Positions 24,103-34,230 of a DNA stretch of 64,000 nucleotides are shown here, one piece after another. The stretch lies in the NCBI RefSeq assembly GCF_024586455.1, contig NC_065919.1, positions 14,114,368 to 14,178,367 on the forward strand. Reading direction: 5' to 3'. The translations under genes and the position numbers were made by a program. Position 1 is the first letter of the stretch, and the number at the start of each line of letters is the position of its first letter. This DNA comes from Bactrocera neohumeralis. Lineage: Eukaryota > Arthropoda > Insecta > Diptera > Tephritidae. The notes beneath the pieces are model-generated. The model did no database searches. It worked only from the letters and a program-made list of their open reading frames with translations, and was not told the origin of the DNA.

Positions 24103-27100
24103 GTGAGCGAAATGTTCATTGATAACCAATTGAAATGGTGTTGGAAATTTCTTTTAGTTTTTTACGAATACAGCATATACAACTGTAATTAACACAAGCT
24201 GGTTAGTAAGTTGGCTCAATACTGAGTCTATTTAGTTGCCAAAGTACTATTTTTTGGTGATTTCAAACACAGTCTCCTTAGAATATAATTTTTTAACGAG
24301 CTTCTGTAATGTTTGTGACAAAAAAATATATCATTTTAATTTGGATTTTTTTACTGGTCTAACCGCAACTAGGCGCTGTCTTTTAATTCATCGCTTCATC
24401 TAATGCGATATTCGCAGTTCCCCATGTGCATCATGTGCATCTTCCGCAGAATCTATCTCTCGAACACTCCTAAGGCCGGCTAATCAGATGTCTCTATCGT
24501 TTATGCCGCTGCTCCATATAGCAGGACGGGAATAATGAGTGACTTATAGAGTTTAATCTTTGCTAATTGAGAGAGGACTTTCCTTTTCAATCAAGTCAGC
24601 TTAGTCTGAAGTAGCACCTGTTGGCAAGAGTTATCCTGCGTTGGATCCAAAGATATACGAAATTATCTACTACGTCGAAGTTATGGCTATCGACAGTGAC
24701 GTGGGAGCCAAGTCGCGAGTGTGGCGATGTTGAGGAGATTTATCACACGGTAGCTGGCGCAAATTTTGGGGTCTTCCCTTTTGTAGATTGGGCAGAGCGC
24801 ACTTAAATTCCAATCGTCGGGCATGCTTTTGTCCGACCATATTCTACAAAGAAGCTGATGCATGTTCCTTATCAGTTTTTCGCCGCCGTGTTTGAATAGC
24901 TCTGATGGCAATACCCCGCTCCCGCCTGTTTGTGGTTCTTCAGACGGGTACTTGCTCAGCGAACTTCTTCATGGTCGGGCAATGGAACCTCTGCTCTATC
25001 GTCATCGAGTGGGGAATTGGCTTCATTATCTCCTATCTCTCTTATAATAAAAAGATAAAGACGTAGGTGAAACACAGATTACCAAAAGGATGAGTATCAG
25101 CTGACCGATCGGATAGTGCTCTAGCAACTGATGATTGAATGAGGAACCGAGTCCCAAAGAGTGTATCAGCCGATTGATTAATCCGTGATCTAAAAAGTGA
25201 TGATCAAATAATATAATAATAATGTAATATGATCAAATGAATAGTAGAGTACCAAAACGAGAAATATCGGCTGATCGATCAGTTAGTGATCAGTGAATTA
25301 AAAAGTGATGATCAAAGTAGTAATAGGTACATAATCAAAGAAATGGATAACAGCTGATTGATCAGTCTGTGATCTAAAAAAATAATTATCAAATGAGTTA
25401 AGAAATGAATATCAGCCGATCGATCACTCCGTAATATAAAAACTGATAATCAAATTATGAACAAGGAGCCATCCATACTCATATAGGAATACAATATACA
25501 AAAACTAGCCCACTAACAAAGGCAACGGCAAAAATATAGTTTATATGCCTATATTATTTATATTTCTTGACCTAAAAGAAAACTTAACCTCCATAAAGCG
25601 ACCAAACCTGATTTCAATGAGTTCAACAAAGATTATGATGTTTTCACAGTCAACCAAAAAACAGACAAAAAAAGCATAGATATATAAATAATTTTGCATT
25701 GCAACAACAATAAACCAGTGTTGCTGTCATGTCAGTTGTCGACTTTAAATACCGAAATAATACAAATTCAACACAAACAACAAAAATAAAGCAAAAGATT
25801 GCGCGTAAAACGACAGCCGAGAAAATTGAGGGAACAAAATCAAAATGCAACAACAAAAGCAACTAGAGGGCAGTACTAACCACAACAGCAGCAGCCAAAG
25901 CAACACTTACAATGCAGTAGTAACGACGAGACAGTAGCCGAAATAAAATGAAAAAAACAAAATCCGAACGAATAGATAAAAGAAAGGCAGTGGACTAGAA
26001 AAATCGATTGGCACTCAGTGCGAGTGGACTCGTAGCGCTCGATGCTTGATAGGCCAGGCTAACAATGTACTGGCTGCTACCAAAATGTGGCTACTGTTGT
26101 TGCTGCTGCTGCCAGCGCTATAGCTGCAGCCGCTTGGCAGTTGTTGTTCTGCATGTTGCACCTACAGACATCCTGTTGCAAACATATGCGATACTCGTAA
26201 AATTTAGTAAATTTCCAATGTAGACAATGCTTGTTATTGCTCTGTTAGACACAAGTGACTGCGGGCGGGTGCAACTCAAATGCACCACAACAAAAACACA
26301 CACAAGAAATGCAAAGTAAAATGCGAAAAGCAAAAAGCAAAAGACTAGAACGAGTAACTGAAAGGTGAGCGCACAGACGAATTAGGTGAAGTGCCATAAA
26401 TGCCACAAACAGCAACAACAACAACAACATGCGCACATACAGCACGTACATATATGCGACAGTTTGCACGTGTGTGAGTTTGCGGTGTAGGTGTGGTGAG
26501 TATGCCTAAGTGTATCAAGTTGCAACACATGCAACAATAGCCTTGGAGGGCATAGCCAAAAATTGACATGGCACGTGCTGCATGCAACAGCACTATATGC
26601 ACTTGGTGAACTTGCAACCACACTTGCAACAGCGAGCAACACTCGCTATCCACAACGATGTGGGGCACGAGCCAAACAACAGCTGGCTGACTTAGCTGGC
26701 TACCGCATGTTGCATTTGCCACGACTTATTCGGGCTGCTGGCTGCTTTCACAGCGCATATAGGCGACGGTGGCAAGCGTGCAGTCAAATGGACAGTTAGC
26801 CAGTCTGATAGTCAGCCTGCCGGCTCAAGTAGTCAGCCAGTTGGTCTGATGGCACAGTAGCCGAGCGGCCGCAGCGGCAGCGGCAGCTTCATTGTTGCGC
26901 ATTTTGTGGCATTTGAATGCGCAGTTGGCGCGGTCATAGAAAGTGCAAACATATGCGCCAACTGCACTTGAGCGCGCGCGTGTGTGTATGTGTGTTTGAG
27001 TGGTGCGGTGAGTGTGTGTGTGTGCGGTGCTTAAGCGCCTGAAATATTAAATTGCTTTTAGCAAAGAAAAAGTTCGAAAGTCTTTTCGTTTTACAGCTAC

Positions 27101-30100
27101 GAATTTGTATTGAGTTTTCTTTATGTTTCTTCTTCTTTTTGCTATTTTTTGCATTTTGCATTAGCCAAACAAAGGACTTAAGCAGCAAACTTGTTGCCGC
27201 CTTTATATTTGACTTATGCTTTTTTCACATTTTTCCTGCTCATTGTTTCATTTTCGGATTTTGTTTACATATATTTTTTTGTTAATCAACTCCAGACAAT
27301 ACATAGCATGTGTTAGTTACAACAGTTAGGTTATGTAAACGCATACAGAGAAATCACTAATTTGTGCGCTTTTAGCGGAAAACTCTACTTTAGCAACTGG
27401 TTTTCTTATGCTAATCGACGATTTCGTTTCATTTAAAAGAAAATTTAAGCAAAAACACAATAAAAAATTGGCAACTTGGACTACACTGAAGCTAGTACAT
27501 CCTTCACAGTTGCAGTTTTCCTACATAAAAGGGAGTAAAAAGACCTCTATGTTGATATTGAGCAATCAGTTTATATGAGAGCTATATGCTATAGTCGGCT
27601 GATCTATACAATGGCTTCGGAGATTGTAGTATTGCTTTAAATAACAATCTGTGCCGAATTTCGTATAGATATCTTGTCAAATAAGAAAGTGTTCAATACA
27701 GGCACTTGATTTTGATTTACCAGTTTGTATGGCAGATATAGCATATTGTGATCTCATCTGAATCATATTTTCACAAATTGTAGCATTACTTTGGGCAATG
27801 ATCTGTACCAAACTTCGAGAATATATCTTATCAAATAAAAAAGTTTTTCATACAAGAACTCAATTTTTATCAGTCAGTTTGTATGACAGCTATATGCTAT
27901 GGCAGGTCGATCTGAACAATATGTTTTGAGATTATAGCCTTTCCCCTGGTAATATTCTGTACGAAGTTTCGCAAAGATATGAAATCAAATAAAACAGTTT
28001 TTCAAACAAGAACTTGATTTTTTTCGATCAGTTTATTTGTATAGACATATGAGCAGCTTCTTAGACAGAAAAAAACCTGAGCAAAATTTCAAGTCGAGTT
28101 TTCAAAAACTTGGTGTAAAATATGTTTTGGTAAGATCAAAGGGTGCCAAAACTTACTCATACTACAAATTCTACTCAACACAAAACTAATCAAAAAAGGA
28201 CTCCAATATGAACTCTATTTATAGTAAGGGGAAGCATCGAAATCCTAAATGCACGAATTTACGCCGCTTAACCTAACCTACTTCTAACACAAAACTCTCC
28301 CACAGAACCATCGGTTAAGTATTTCTTGGTCAGAAGAAGAATCTGATACAACTAAAATTTTTCAATCTGAAATCACCTAAAACATGATTGTGCAGACTTT
28401 TAATAATTTAAGTGTAAATATAGCAATAGAGCTGGAGACAAATATTAATTTTCTTCAACATGAGCCTTAGTCTCGCCAATTTCCTCATCATTGTCACAGT
28501 ACTTTTTTACCGCAAGCATTCACTTGAGCCTGAAAACAAGAGAAACCCTATGAAGGCCAAATTCCAAAAATACTGAAGAAGCTGAAGCAATTCGAAGCGC
28601 AAATCTTGCGATCTTGCCATCGTTTTCATTGAGGCACTTTGTTTAGAGCTTTCGAATACAAAAAAAATCATTAAGAATATGTTCAACACTATCCTCCGAT
28701 ATCTATCCATCTAATGTCCATAAACAACTGATTTTGTGCTCATTTCTAATAATTTAGAGAAAGTTTACGGAGGTAGGTTTCGTTGCTTCAAAGAGGGCGA
28801 TTTTTGTATTAACAACCGTCCGCGTGAAGGAAAGTCAAAAACCTTTGAAGATGGTGCATTGGGAGCGTTACTCGATGAGGATTGGAAGTCATTCGCTAAA
28901 CCATTTCAAAGCGACTAAATGTGCTGGGAATGTTTTAGAAACAATGAACATGGGTTCCTTAATATCTATGAGAGACACGAAAAAGTGATCCCGTTGCATG
29001 ACAAAGTTTCACTATCTCGTTATCAAGCCTGTTAAAGCTTACCTGTAAACGCTTAAACGAGAAATCGTACCATAGCCTCTATATTCCCCAGATATTGCAC
29101 CGTCCGATTGTTATTCGTCCCGTTCGATGGCAAATGGTCTGTCTCAGAAGCAATTCCACTCACAAGACGGCAATGAAAAATGGCTTGATTCTTGAATAAC
29201 ATTGCAAAATGATAGTTTTACTGAAATGGGAATCGAGCTTTACCAAAAAAATTGGAAAAAGTTGTCAGCGAAACTTCAAATAATTAATTTATAACAATTT
29301 CTTTAGAATTCAATTGCATTTTCATTAAAAAAAAATCGTGAACTTAATTGCGCCCCTAACACTGAAGTCCTGTCTTTAATTTCATGCTTTTTCCTCCCAT
29401 TTAGTTCTGGCACGCCGACAAGGATCCCACTAGTCGTCTGGATGCCACCATTTTTGAGGACCTCGACCGCTATTGTTGGCAACAACAGGCTGTTGTGAAC
29501 GCCGCGGCATCGCCTGTGCCCACAACGGCCGCCACACACCAGCATCGCGCCACACCCGCTAACAGCTTACAGCATTCCTCGCATCTGCATAGCCCAGCAT
29601 CGCCAAATCAAACGCATCCGCATCAACAACAACAACATCTACATCATCAGTCACCGCATCAGCATATGCACACACACAGCAGCAGCAACAACAACAACAC
29701 CAACAGTCAGCCGCCATCCATCACACGCAACGACAAATGTCGCTCAACAATAGCAGTTCCTGTGCACAACAAAGCGCCACACAAGTTGCCAACAACAATG
29801 CAACAAGCAATAATACTTCACTGAGCCACAACCACAGCAACAACAACAATAATAATAATAATAATAGCAGCAACAGTAACGGCAATGCCAGTATGACGGT
29901 GGATAACAGCGACGGCCAAATCTACACAATCACAGTATTAAATGGCAATGAGTCATGGCTGAAGCGTGAGCCCGAGGATGCCGCTGCGCAACTGTCCAAC
30001 ACACTGGATCTGGACAGTTTGCTGGGTAGCTTTCCGGGTTATATCAAATCCGAGTATCCCTATGATGAGAGTCCGGCTGGTTATGGCACGACGGAGGGCA

Positions 30101-32511
30101 GCGGCAGGGATGGCAATATGACTGGTGATATGGTGAATGGGCTGGGAATGGGCGCGAATGCGGCGACAGGACTGCATGGTGGCAATAGTGGGAGTGGTGT
30201 GAATAGTCAGCGTTTGCCTTCACTGGTGACGGCCATCTCGTTGGCAGGCGGTGTTGGTGGCATGGGCGGTGTCGGCAGTCCGTCGCAGTTGGCACAATTT
30301 CAAAACAACAACAACGACTGGCATATGGCGGATCACAATGCAGAGCAGGTGAGAAAAAACCTACATGTTCATTTGTATTTTTGTAGAAGCTAGCGAAACC
30401 GGTTAAAGTTTAGGTTAAGTTTTGCAATTTTTGCTTCGCTGATATATGTATGTACCTTTGAAGTGGAGTGAAGCTGATAGTCAGCATTTCATGGAAAATC
30501 TAACGACTCTTCAATAAAACTCAGCAATTTTTATCCATCAAAAAGAAGAGGAGGGCCTAGTCGTACGCCCTCTTAATTAATTTGGTGTTAGGGTACCTTT
30601 CGACAACTCACAGACTTCCATTTTTCTAGTACTCAATATATTTGCTTGAACTCTATAGGTGCTTTTCGACTTGACAATACATTTTCAGGGATTAGAAATG
30701 AATTTATATCAAGAACTGACTCCAAATTCCATAGTGTAGCAAACTTTGGCGAAGGTCAAATCTAAACGCTGGCAATTTTTTATGAACAATTGATCAATAC
30801 ATTCTTTCTTATCACTTTAGAACTCAGCTGAGTCCTTGCTGCGTAGCGCTTTGCAGGGTAAGGGTTATTCCAAAGGCATACACATGCAAAACGGCATTTC
30901 ATTGCTGCCCTCCTCACCCACAGTCAAAGAAGAGGAAATGCGAAGGCTACTCTTTCCACCAGATGCGGTAAGTAAGCTAACGGAAACTTTGCAACTAGTC
31001 ATAAAGCGAAATAAAGTAGTGCCTCCTATTTATATTGAAAAACCCGTCTAAATTCTCAAACCCAAATATTCCACCACTAATTTCGCCTACTTAAATATAC
31101 AAAATTTCATCGTGTTCAAAATTCATCAAAGCTCTTACTTTCCTCTCTCTTTGCGCGCTTCGCTCAACTCTTTACAGGACACACTCTCTTTCGGCGACTC
31201 TGCGCTCAGCGCAGCCCAAATGTTTGAGGACACACATGCCTCGCAGCTGGTTGGCAGCCAGCATCCCAATGGCGGTGTCAACAGCGCAGGCGTGTCCAGC
31301 CTCATGGTCGACGATATGTTCCTATCACTAGAAAGCGCCTTCAGCGACGACTTCGAGAAGATCAAGCGCATTGCCAATGAAGTGCAGCAATTCTGTTCGC
31401 CAACATCGAGTGCCGATTATGGCGCCAGCGACGTGTTGATGCAAATATCGCCAGCAGCTGGCGCTAATGTGGGCGCCACGAGTGTACAGCAGTTGCAGCA
31501 GCACAGCAACAACAACAAATGCTTTCACCGGCAACAACGCCAACGAGTATGCCACAACAACAGCAACTATCGCCATTGCCACAAGCGGCTATGCCAGCGC
31601 TGCATATGACGGGTCCGCAGTCGGTTGGGCAGCCAGCACCGCGCGTGTTGCATGCACAACAACAGCACGTAGCTGGTGGTAAGGCAAGCGCGGTTAGCAG
31701 CAGTAGCGGCACCAGCAGCGGCAGCACTACCAAAGTGACAAAGAAGTACAAGCGCTCCACATCCAGCACGCAACACCACAATAATAACAACAACAACAAT
31801 CCAAATATAACCAATCACAACAGCAGCACGGGCAGCGGCGGCAGTGCCCAGCCAGCTGGCGGCGCCACAGCAAATAGCGCGAATGGCCCAACCAGCGGCG
31901 GCAGCAGCTCGAGCACCAGCAGCAACAGCCCCACCCACTGTAATGGGCAGCGCAAGGAGCGTTCGCTGCACTACTGCTCCATCTGCTCGAAGGGCTTCAA
32001 GGACAAGTACTCAGTGAACGTGCACATACGCACACACACCGGCGAGAAGCCCTTCACCTGCTCGCTGTGCGGCAAAAGTTTCCGCCAGAAGGCGCACCTG
32101 GCCAAACACTACCAGACGCATATGGCGCAGAAGCATAACGGTGGTTTGGTGAAGAGCGGTGGTGGCAGCGGCGGCGGTGGTGGCGGTGGCAACTCCAGCA
32201 AGCATCAGCGTGCGGCAGCGGCAGCAGCAGCGGCAACAGCAGCAGCAGTGGCAGCTGCAGCTTCAGCGCAATCAGCGAGTGGTGGCATGTCGATTGTGCC
32301 CAATAGTTGCGCGGGCAGTGTGGTGGCGGCGGCTGTGCATCAACGGCAACTGAATGTGGCAACATCGCTGGGTATGGCCGCGGGTGTGCGTGCGGTAGCC
32401 GGCGGTGTGGTGTCCACCGTCTCGGTGGGTGGACCAATGAACGGACCCACGCTAGGCGCTGTGAATGCAAACGTGCTGCCACCAGCGAATGGCCTGCTGG
32501 CGAATCGGTAA
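23593..32511 (+). CDS. C2H2 zinc-finger transcription factor (gene span, four coding exons)
   Basis: Exons are 23593-24102, 29405-30348, 30821-30967 and 31178-32511. Every donor is GTGAG or GTAAG, every acceptor is a pyrimidine tract plus TTTAG or ACAG, and all junctions are phase 0, which strongly supports the model. The product, about 978 aa, is probably a nuclear DNA-binding regulator. It has an acidic N-terminus, His/Gln, Asn and Gly runs, a conserved-looking middle (KREPED, LDSLLGSFPGYIKSEYP, SLLRSALQGKGYSKG, SFGDSALSAAQMFED, MVDDMFLSLESAFSDDFEKI), two tandem C2H2 fingers at 31972-32121 and a Gly/Ala-rich tail. Exons 2 and 4 each lack one base of the frame. I do not recognise the gene with certainty; the fly factor ichor (CG11966) is one comparison to make. 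Confidence 0.85.
24380..25040 (-). pseudogene. RTE/CFDP2-like LINE reverse-transcriptase relic
   Basis: On the minus strand, 25040-24690 reads ASTRLKNHKQAG, then LPSELFKHGGEKLIRNMHQL, CRIWSDKSMPDDWNLS and CPIYKREDPKICASYR..INLLNIA. This is the fingers/palm entry of reverse transcriptases of endonuclease-bearing LINEs common in flies. Farther on (24620-24430) comes TKLT..LYKSLIIPVLLYGAA and GVFER.ILRK, the region after the RT core. The catalytic YADD block between them is deleted. Stops and frameshifts show it is dead. The RTE assignment is from recalled motifs. Confidence 0.75.
25050..25450. repeat. Small diverged tandem array (ATCAGCTGATCGATCAG type)
   Basis: Five units carry (T)ATCAGCYGAYYGATCR followed by GTGATCTAAAAAGTGATGATCAAA or a variant, near 25098, 25168, 25269, 25352 and 25413. 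Spacing is 61-101 bp. Confidence 0.75.
25451..27470. other. CAG/CAA-rich, GC-richer islands inside intron 1
   Basis: The stretch from about 25850 to 27050 has CAACAACAG words, GCAGC runs, CTGCTGCTGCTGCC near 26104, CACACA/TGTGTG tracts (26283-26300, 26980-27025) and GCCAGC-type text near 26800. It differs sharply from the AT-rich intron around it. It may be regulatory, or a 5'UTR of an alternative transcript; open frames in it lie on both strands and I do not call any. Confidence 0.4.
27480..28080 (+). repeat. Dispersed repeat family B, second copy
   Basis: Begins with ACACTGAAGCTAGTACATCC, matching the start of the copy at 21715. It then repeats CAGTTTATATGAGAGC, AGCTATATGCTATAG, CGATCTGAACAAT-like, TTCG..GATAT, TGTCAAATAA and CATACA(A)G(A)ACTTGATTTT about four times at a period of roughly 130-165 bp. 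It is longer and more diverged than the first copy. Confidence 0.8.
28700..29320 (+). pseudogene. Mariner transposase relic with central deletion
   Basis: Bases 28760-28915 read GRFRCFKEGDFCINNRPREG, then SKTFEDGALGALLDED, which matches the second helix-turn-helix and linker of mariner/SETMAR transposases. Downstream, 29080-29270 read in pieces PRYCTVRLLF..FDGKWSVSEAIP and LPKKLEKVV, corresponding to the PDIAPSDYHLF zone and the C-terminal end of the same family. The middle of the transposase is missing and several frameshifts separate the pieces. It lies in the sense orientation in intron 1 of the zinc-finger gene. Confidence 0.65.
29405..30348 (+). CDS. Zinc-finger gene, coding exon 2 (with a one-base frame break)
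   Basis: After CCCATTTAG the exon opens FWHADKDPTSRLDATIFEDL, then DRYCWQQQ, a His/Gln/Asn-rich part, then ITVLNGNESWLKREPED, LDLDSLLGSFPGYIKSEYPY, a Gly-rich stretch and NDWHMADHNAEQ before GTGAGA. The length, 944, is not a multiple of three although both ends are phase 0. The frame set by the acceptor reads to about 29670, and the frame ending at the donor takes over within the CACACACAGCAGCAGCAACAACAACAAC tract. One missing base there reconciles the two. KREPED is a plausible sumoylation-type motif. Confidence 0.82.
30349..30820 (+). other. Intron 2 of the zinc-finger gene
   Basis: A 472-bp GT-AG intron from GTGAGA to ATCACTTTAG. It holds a short hairpin-like text, AGGAGGGC then GCCCTCTT ten bases later, near 30550-30575. 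No other feature. Confidence 0.75.
30821..30967 (+). CDS. Zinc-finger gene, coding exon 3 (49 codons)
   Basis: Reads NSAESLLRSALQGKGYSKG, then a Met/Gln stretch, SLLPSSPTVKEEEMRRLLFP and PDA, between ATCACTTTAG and GCG|GTAAGT. Length 147, phase 0 on both sides. VKEEE is another candidate sumoylation-type motif. The exon is short, but the low-repeat, charged sequence suggests conserved function. Confidence 0.85.
30968..31177 (+). other. Intron 3 of the zinc-finger gene
   Basis: A 210-bp GT-AG intron from GTAAGTAAG to a pyrimidine-rich CTCTTTACAG. No other feature was seen. Confidence 0.8.
31178..32511 (+). CDS. Zinc-finger gene, last coding exon with two C2H2 fingers (one-base frame break)
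   Basis: The acceptor frame reads DTLSFGDSALSAAQMFEDTH, later MVDDMFLSLESAFSDDFEKI and KRIANEVQQFCSPTSS, up to the AACAACAACAAA tract at about 31507-31518. The rest (MLSPATTPTSMPQQQQ onward) is in the next frame, so exon length 1334 is one short of a codon multiple. Finger 1 is C31975/C31984/H32023/H32035 (CSIC...HIRTH). A TGEKP linker joins it to finger 2, C32059/C32068/H32107/H32119 (CSLC...HYQTH). Gly, Ala and Ser-rich low-complexity sequence follows, ending LLANR, stop TAA at 32509. Confidence 0.85.
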
Positions 32512-33040
32512 AAGTATGTACTTATGTATGTGTAGCGCTTTAGAAAATTAATTTGTATTTGTATTTTTCTGTTATTTAAGTAAAAAAATATCTTGTTCCT
32601 AATGCTCAATACGAATACTCCTATGCACAAAATCAGCTATTGCCACATATTTGTACAAATGTCACGGCACATATATGTGTACTCACACACTCGTTGCTAC
32701 TAGTTTCCTTTATTTGTATTACTTTAACTTACTCTTAAAAATATATTTATGCCTTTAGAGAATACTTTTACTCTGCGAAGTGTCTAAATACTTTAATTAG
32801 CATCCTATATACTCAGATATGCGCGCTTCACTATGCAAACATACAACTTCTAACTAATCGAATTTACACACACATTCCTATAAATATACTTAAAAGCATA
32901 TCTACTCATATCTAATTACATAGAAATTAAATTTACTTTTATTTGTTGTCGATTCAAAGCCGTTTGCTCTTTGCTGCAATACAAAAAACAAAAATTAATT
33001 GGGTGCAAAGGTATTAAAGAATATAAAAAAAATAAAAAAT
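32512..33040 (+). other. Probable 3'UTR of the zinc-finger gene
   Basis: AT-rich, stop-dense sequence follows the TAA. The first clear AATAAA is at 33031-33036, just before the minus-strand transposase relic. The UTR could extend farther, but no other signal was decisive. Confidence 0.45.
33031..33036 (+). terminator. Candidate poly(A) signal, AATAAA
   Basis: This is the first AATAAA hexamer after the zinc-finger stop codon, 520 bases downstream. In AT-rich DNA such hexamers are common by chance. Confidence 0.3.
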
Positions 33041-33049
33041 ATTTTTGTG

Positions 33050-34230
33050 CAAGGTTTTCCCATAAGAGTGATATAATTTCTTAAAAAAACAGTAATTGTT
33101 AAGATAATTCAAATGTTTTTTTTTTTTTAGTGTGAAGTACAATCGGACAATTACGTTCCGAAAATAACATCTTTCAAGTGGCATGCACGACTTCTTTTGC
33201 AGCAACGAATTCGACGAACCCAATTTTCGAGTACTTTTTCCACTAAAACAAGCCGTATGCAATGAATAGCACGTTCAATATTGACTTCGAAATCCTTGAA
33301 GAGAGTCTGTTTTATTGCTAAAGCCCAATGACTTCAAATAACCGCACAAGAAGTAGTCTAATGGTGTTAAATCACAACTGCTTGGAGGTCGATCAATGTC
33401 ACAATTTCATATTTCATCATTTGCAATAATCAAATCTCCAAACATTTCTCGCAATAATTCGGTTGTTACACGTGATGAGTTGCACGTAACTTCATTTTAG
33501 TGAAACCAGATGTTGTCAAAATCAACTTGTTCCAATTGCGGCGATAAAAAGTTTGTTATCATCAATCTAAACCGCTCTCCATTGACAATAAAAGCTTCAT
33601 TTAAACGCCAACTTCATTTCGAAAGCAGTACGGAACGATCATTCCAACAGACCAAAAACCAGACCAAACTGTTAATGTAGATGAATGTAGTGGTTTTTCA
33701 TATATAATTTATGGATTTGCTTCGCACCAAAATCGACAGTTTTTTTACTCACCGCACAGCTCAAATGAAAGTGAGCCTCATCGGAGAAGATCATTTTCCT
33801 AAAAAAAACGTTATCATTTTCAAGCAGTTCTAAGGCAAAATCAGCAAATTCACAATATTTCCGGTTGTCCAATGGCATCAGTTGTGGAGTGAGAACAATT
33901 TTATACGGATGCAAATCCAAACCCTTACCGCCATATTGTTGGTTTGAAACCAATTCTTGAGTACGTCTTGGAATCGACAAATTACGGTCTTCCGCAACAC
34001 TTGCCTGAACGGCAGCAATATTTTCATTAATTCGAGTGGTTCTTTGTCTTATTAGCACTTGAACATTATGTAAAGAAAATTTATTCCGAAAGTTTTCAAC
34101 AATTTGACGATTAGCGAGCACAAGTCGGTTGCCGATTATTACGACCATAAAATAGGAAAAGCGCACGAAAAGTTGCAGTTGGGGAACGATCATTTTGATA
34201 ACAAAATTGAATACGTTGTTCTTGGGTATG
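33050..34230 (-). pseudogene. Tc1/mariner-superfamily transposase relic, near full length
   Basis: On the minus strand, 34090-33950 reads NIAAVQASVAEDRNLSIPRR then TQEL, a helix-turn-helix. It continues LDLHPYKIVLTPQLMPLDNR and ENDNVFFRKMIFSDEAHFHL with the first catalytic Asp (about 33780). Then, in other frames from 33600 to 33290, come VNGERFRLMITNFL..PQLE, DNIWFH, LLREMFGDLI, CDLTPLDYFLCGYLKS and a C-terminal tail to about 33050. The expected QQDG block holding the second Asp is WFH, a stop and NE, so it is broken. Same family as the relic at 60200-62090. Confidence 0.78.

Larger units (their letters stand above)
24103..29404 (+). other. Large first intron of the zinc-finger gene
   Basis: This 5302-bp GT-AG intron runs from GTGAGC to CCCATTTAG. 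It contains an antisense LINE relic (24380-25040), a small tandem array (25050-25450), CAG/CAA-rich islands (25850-27050), dispersed repeat family B (27480-28080) and a sense-strand mariner relic (28700-29320). The islands may carry enhancers or an alternative first exon, but no splice or start signal settles that. Confidence 0.75.

Noticed and set aside
23614..24129. Minus-strand open frames opposite zinc-finger exon 1
   Set aside because: They are shadows of the CAG/CAC repeats of the real plus-strand exon.
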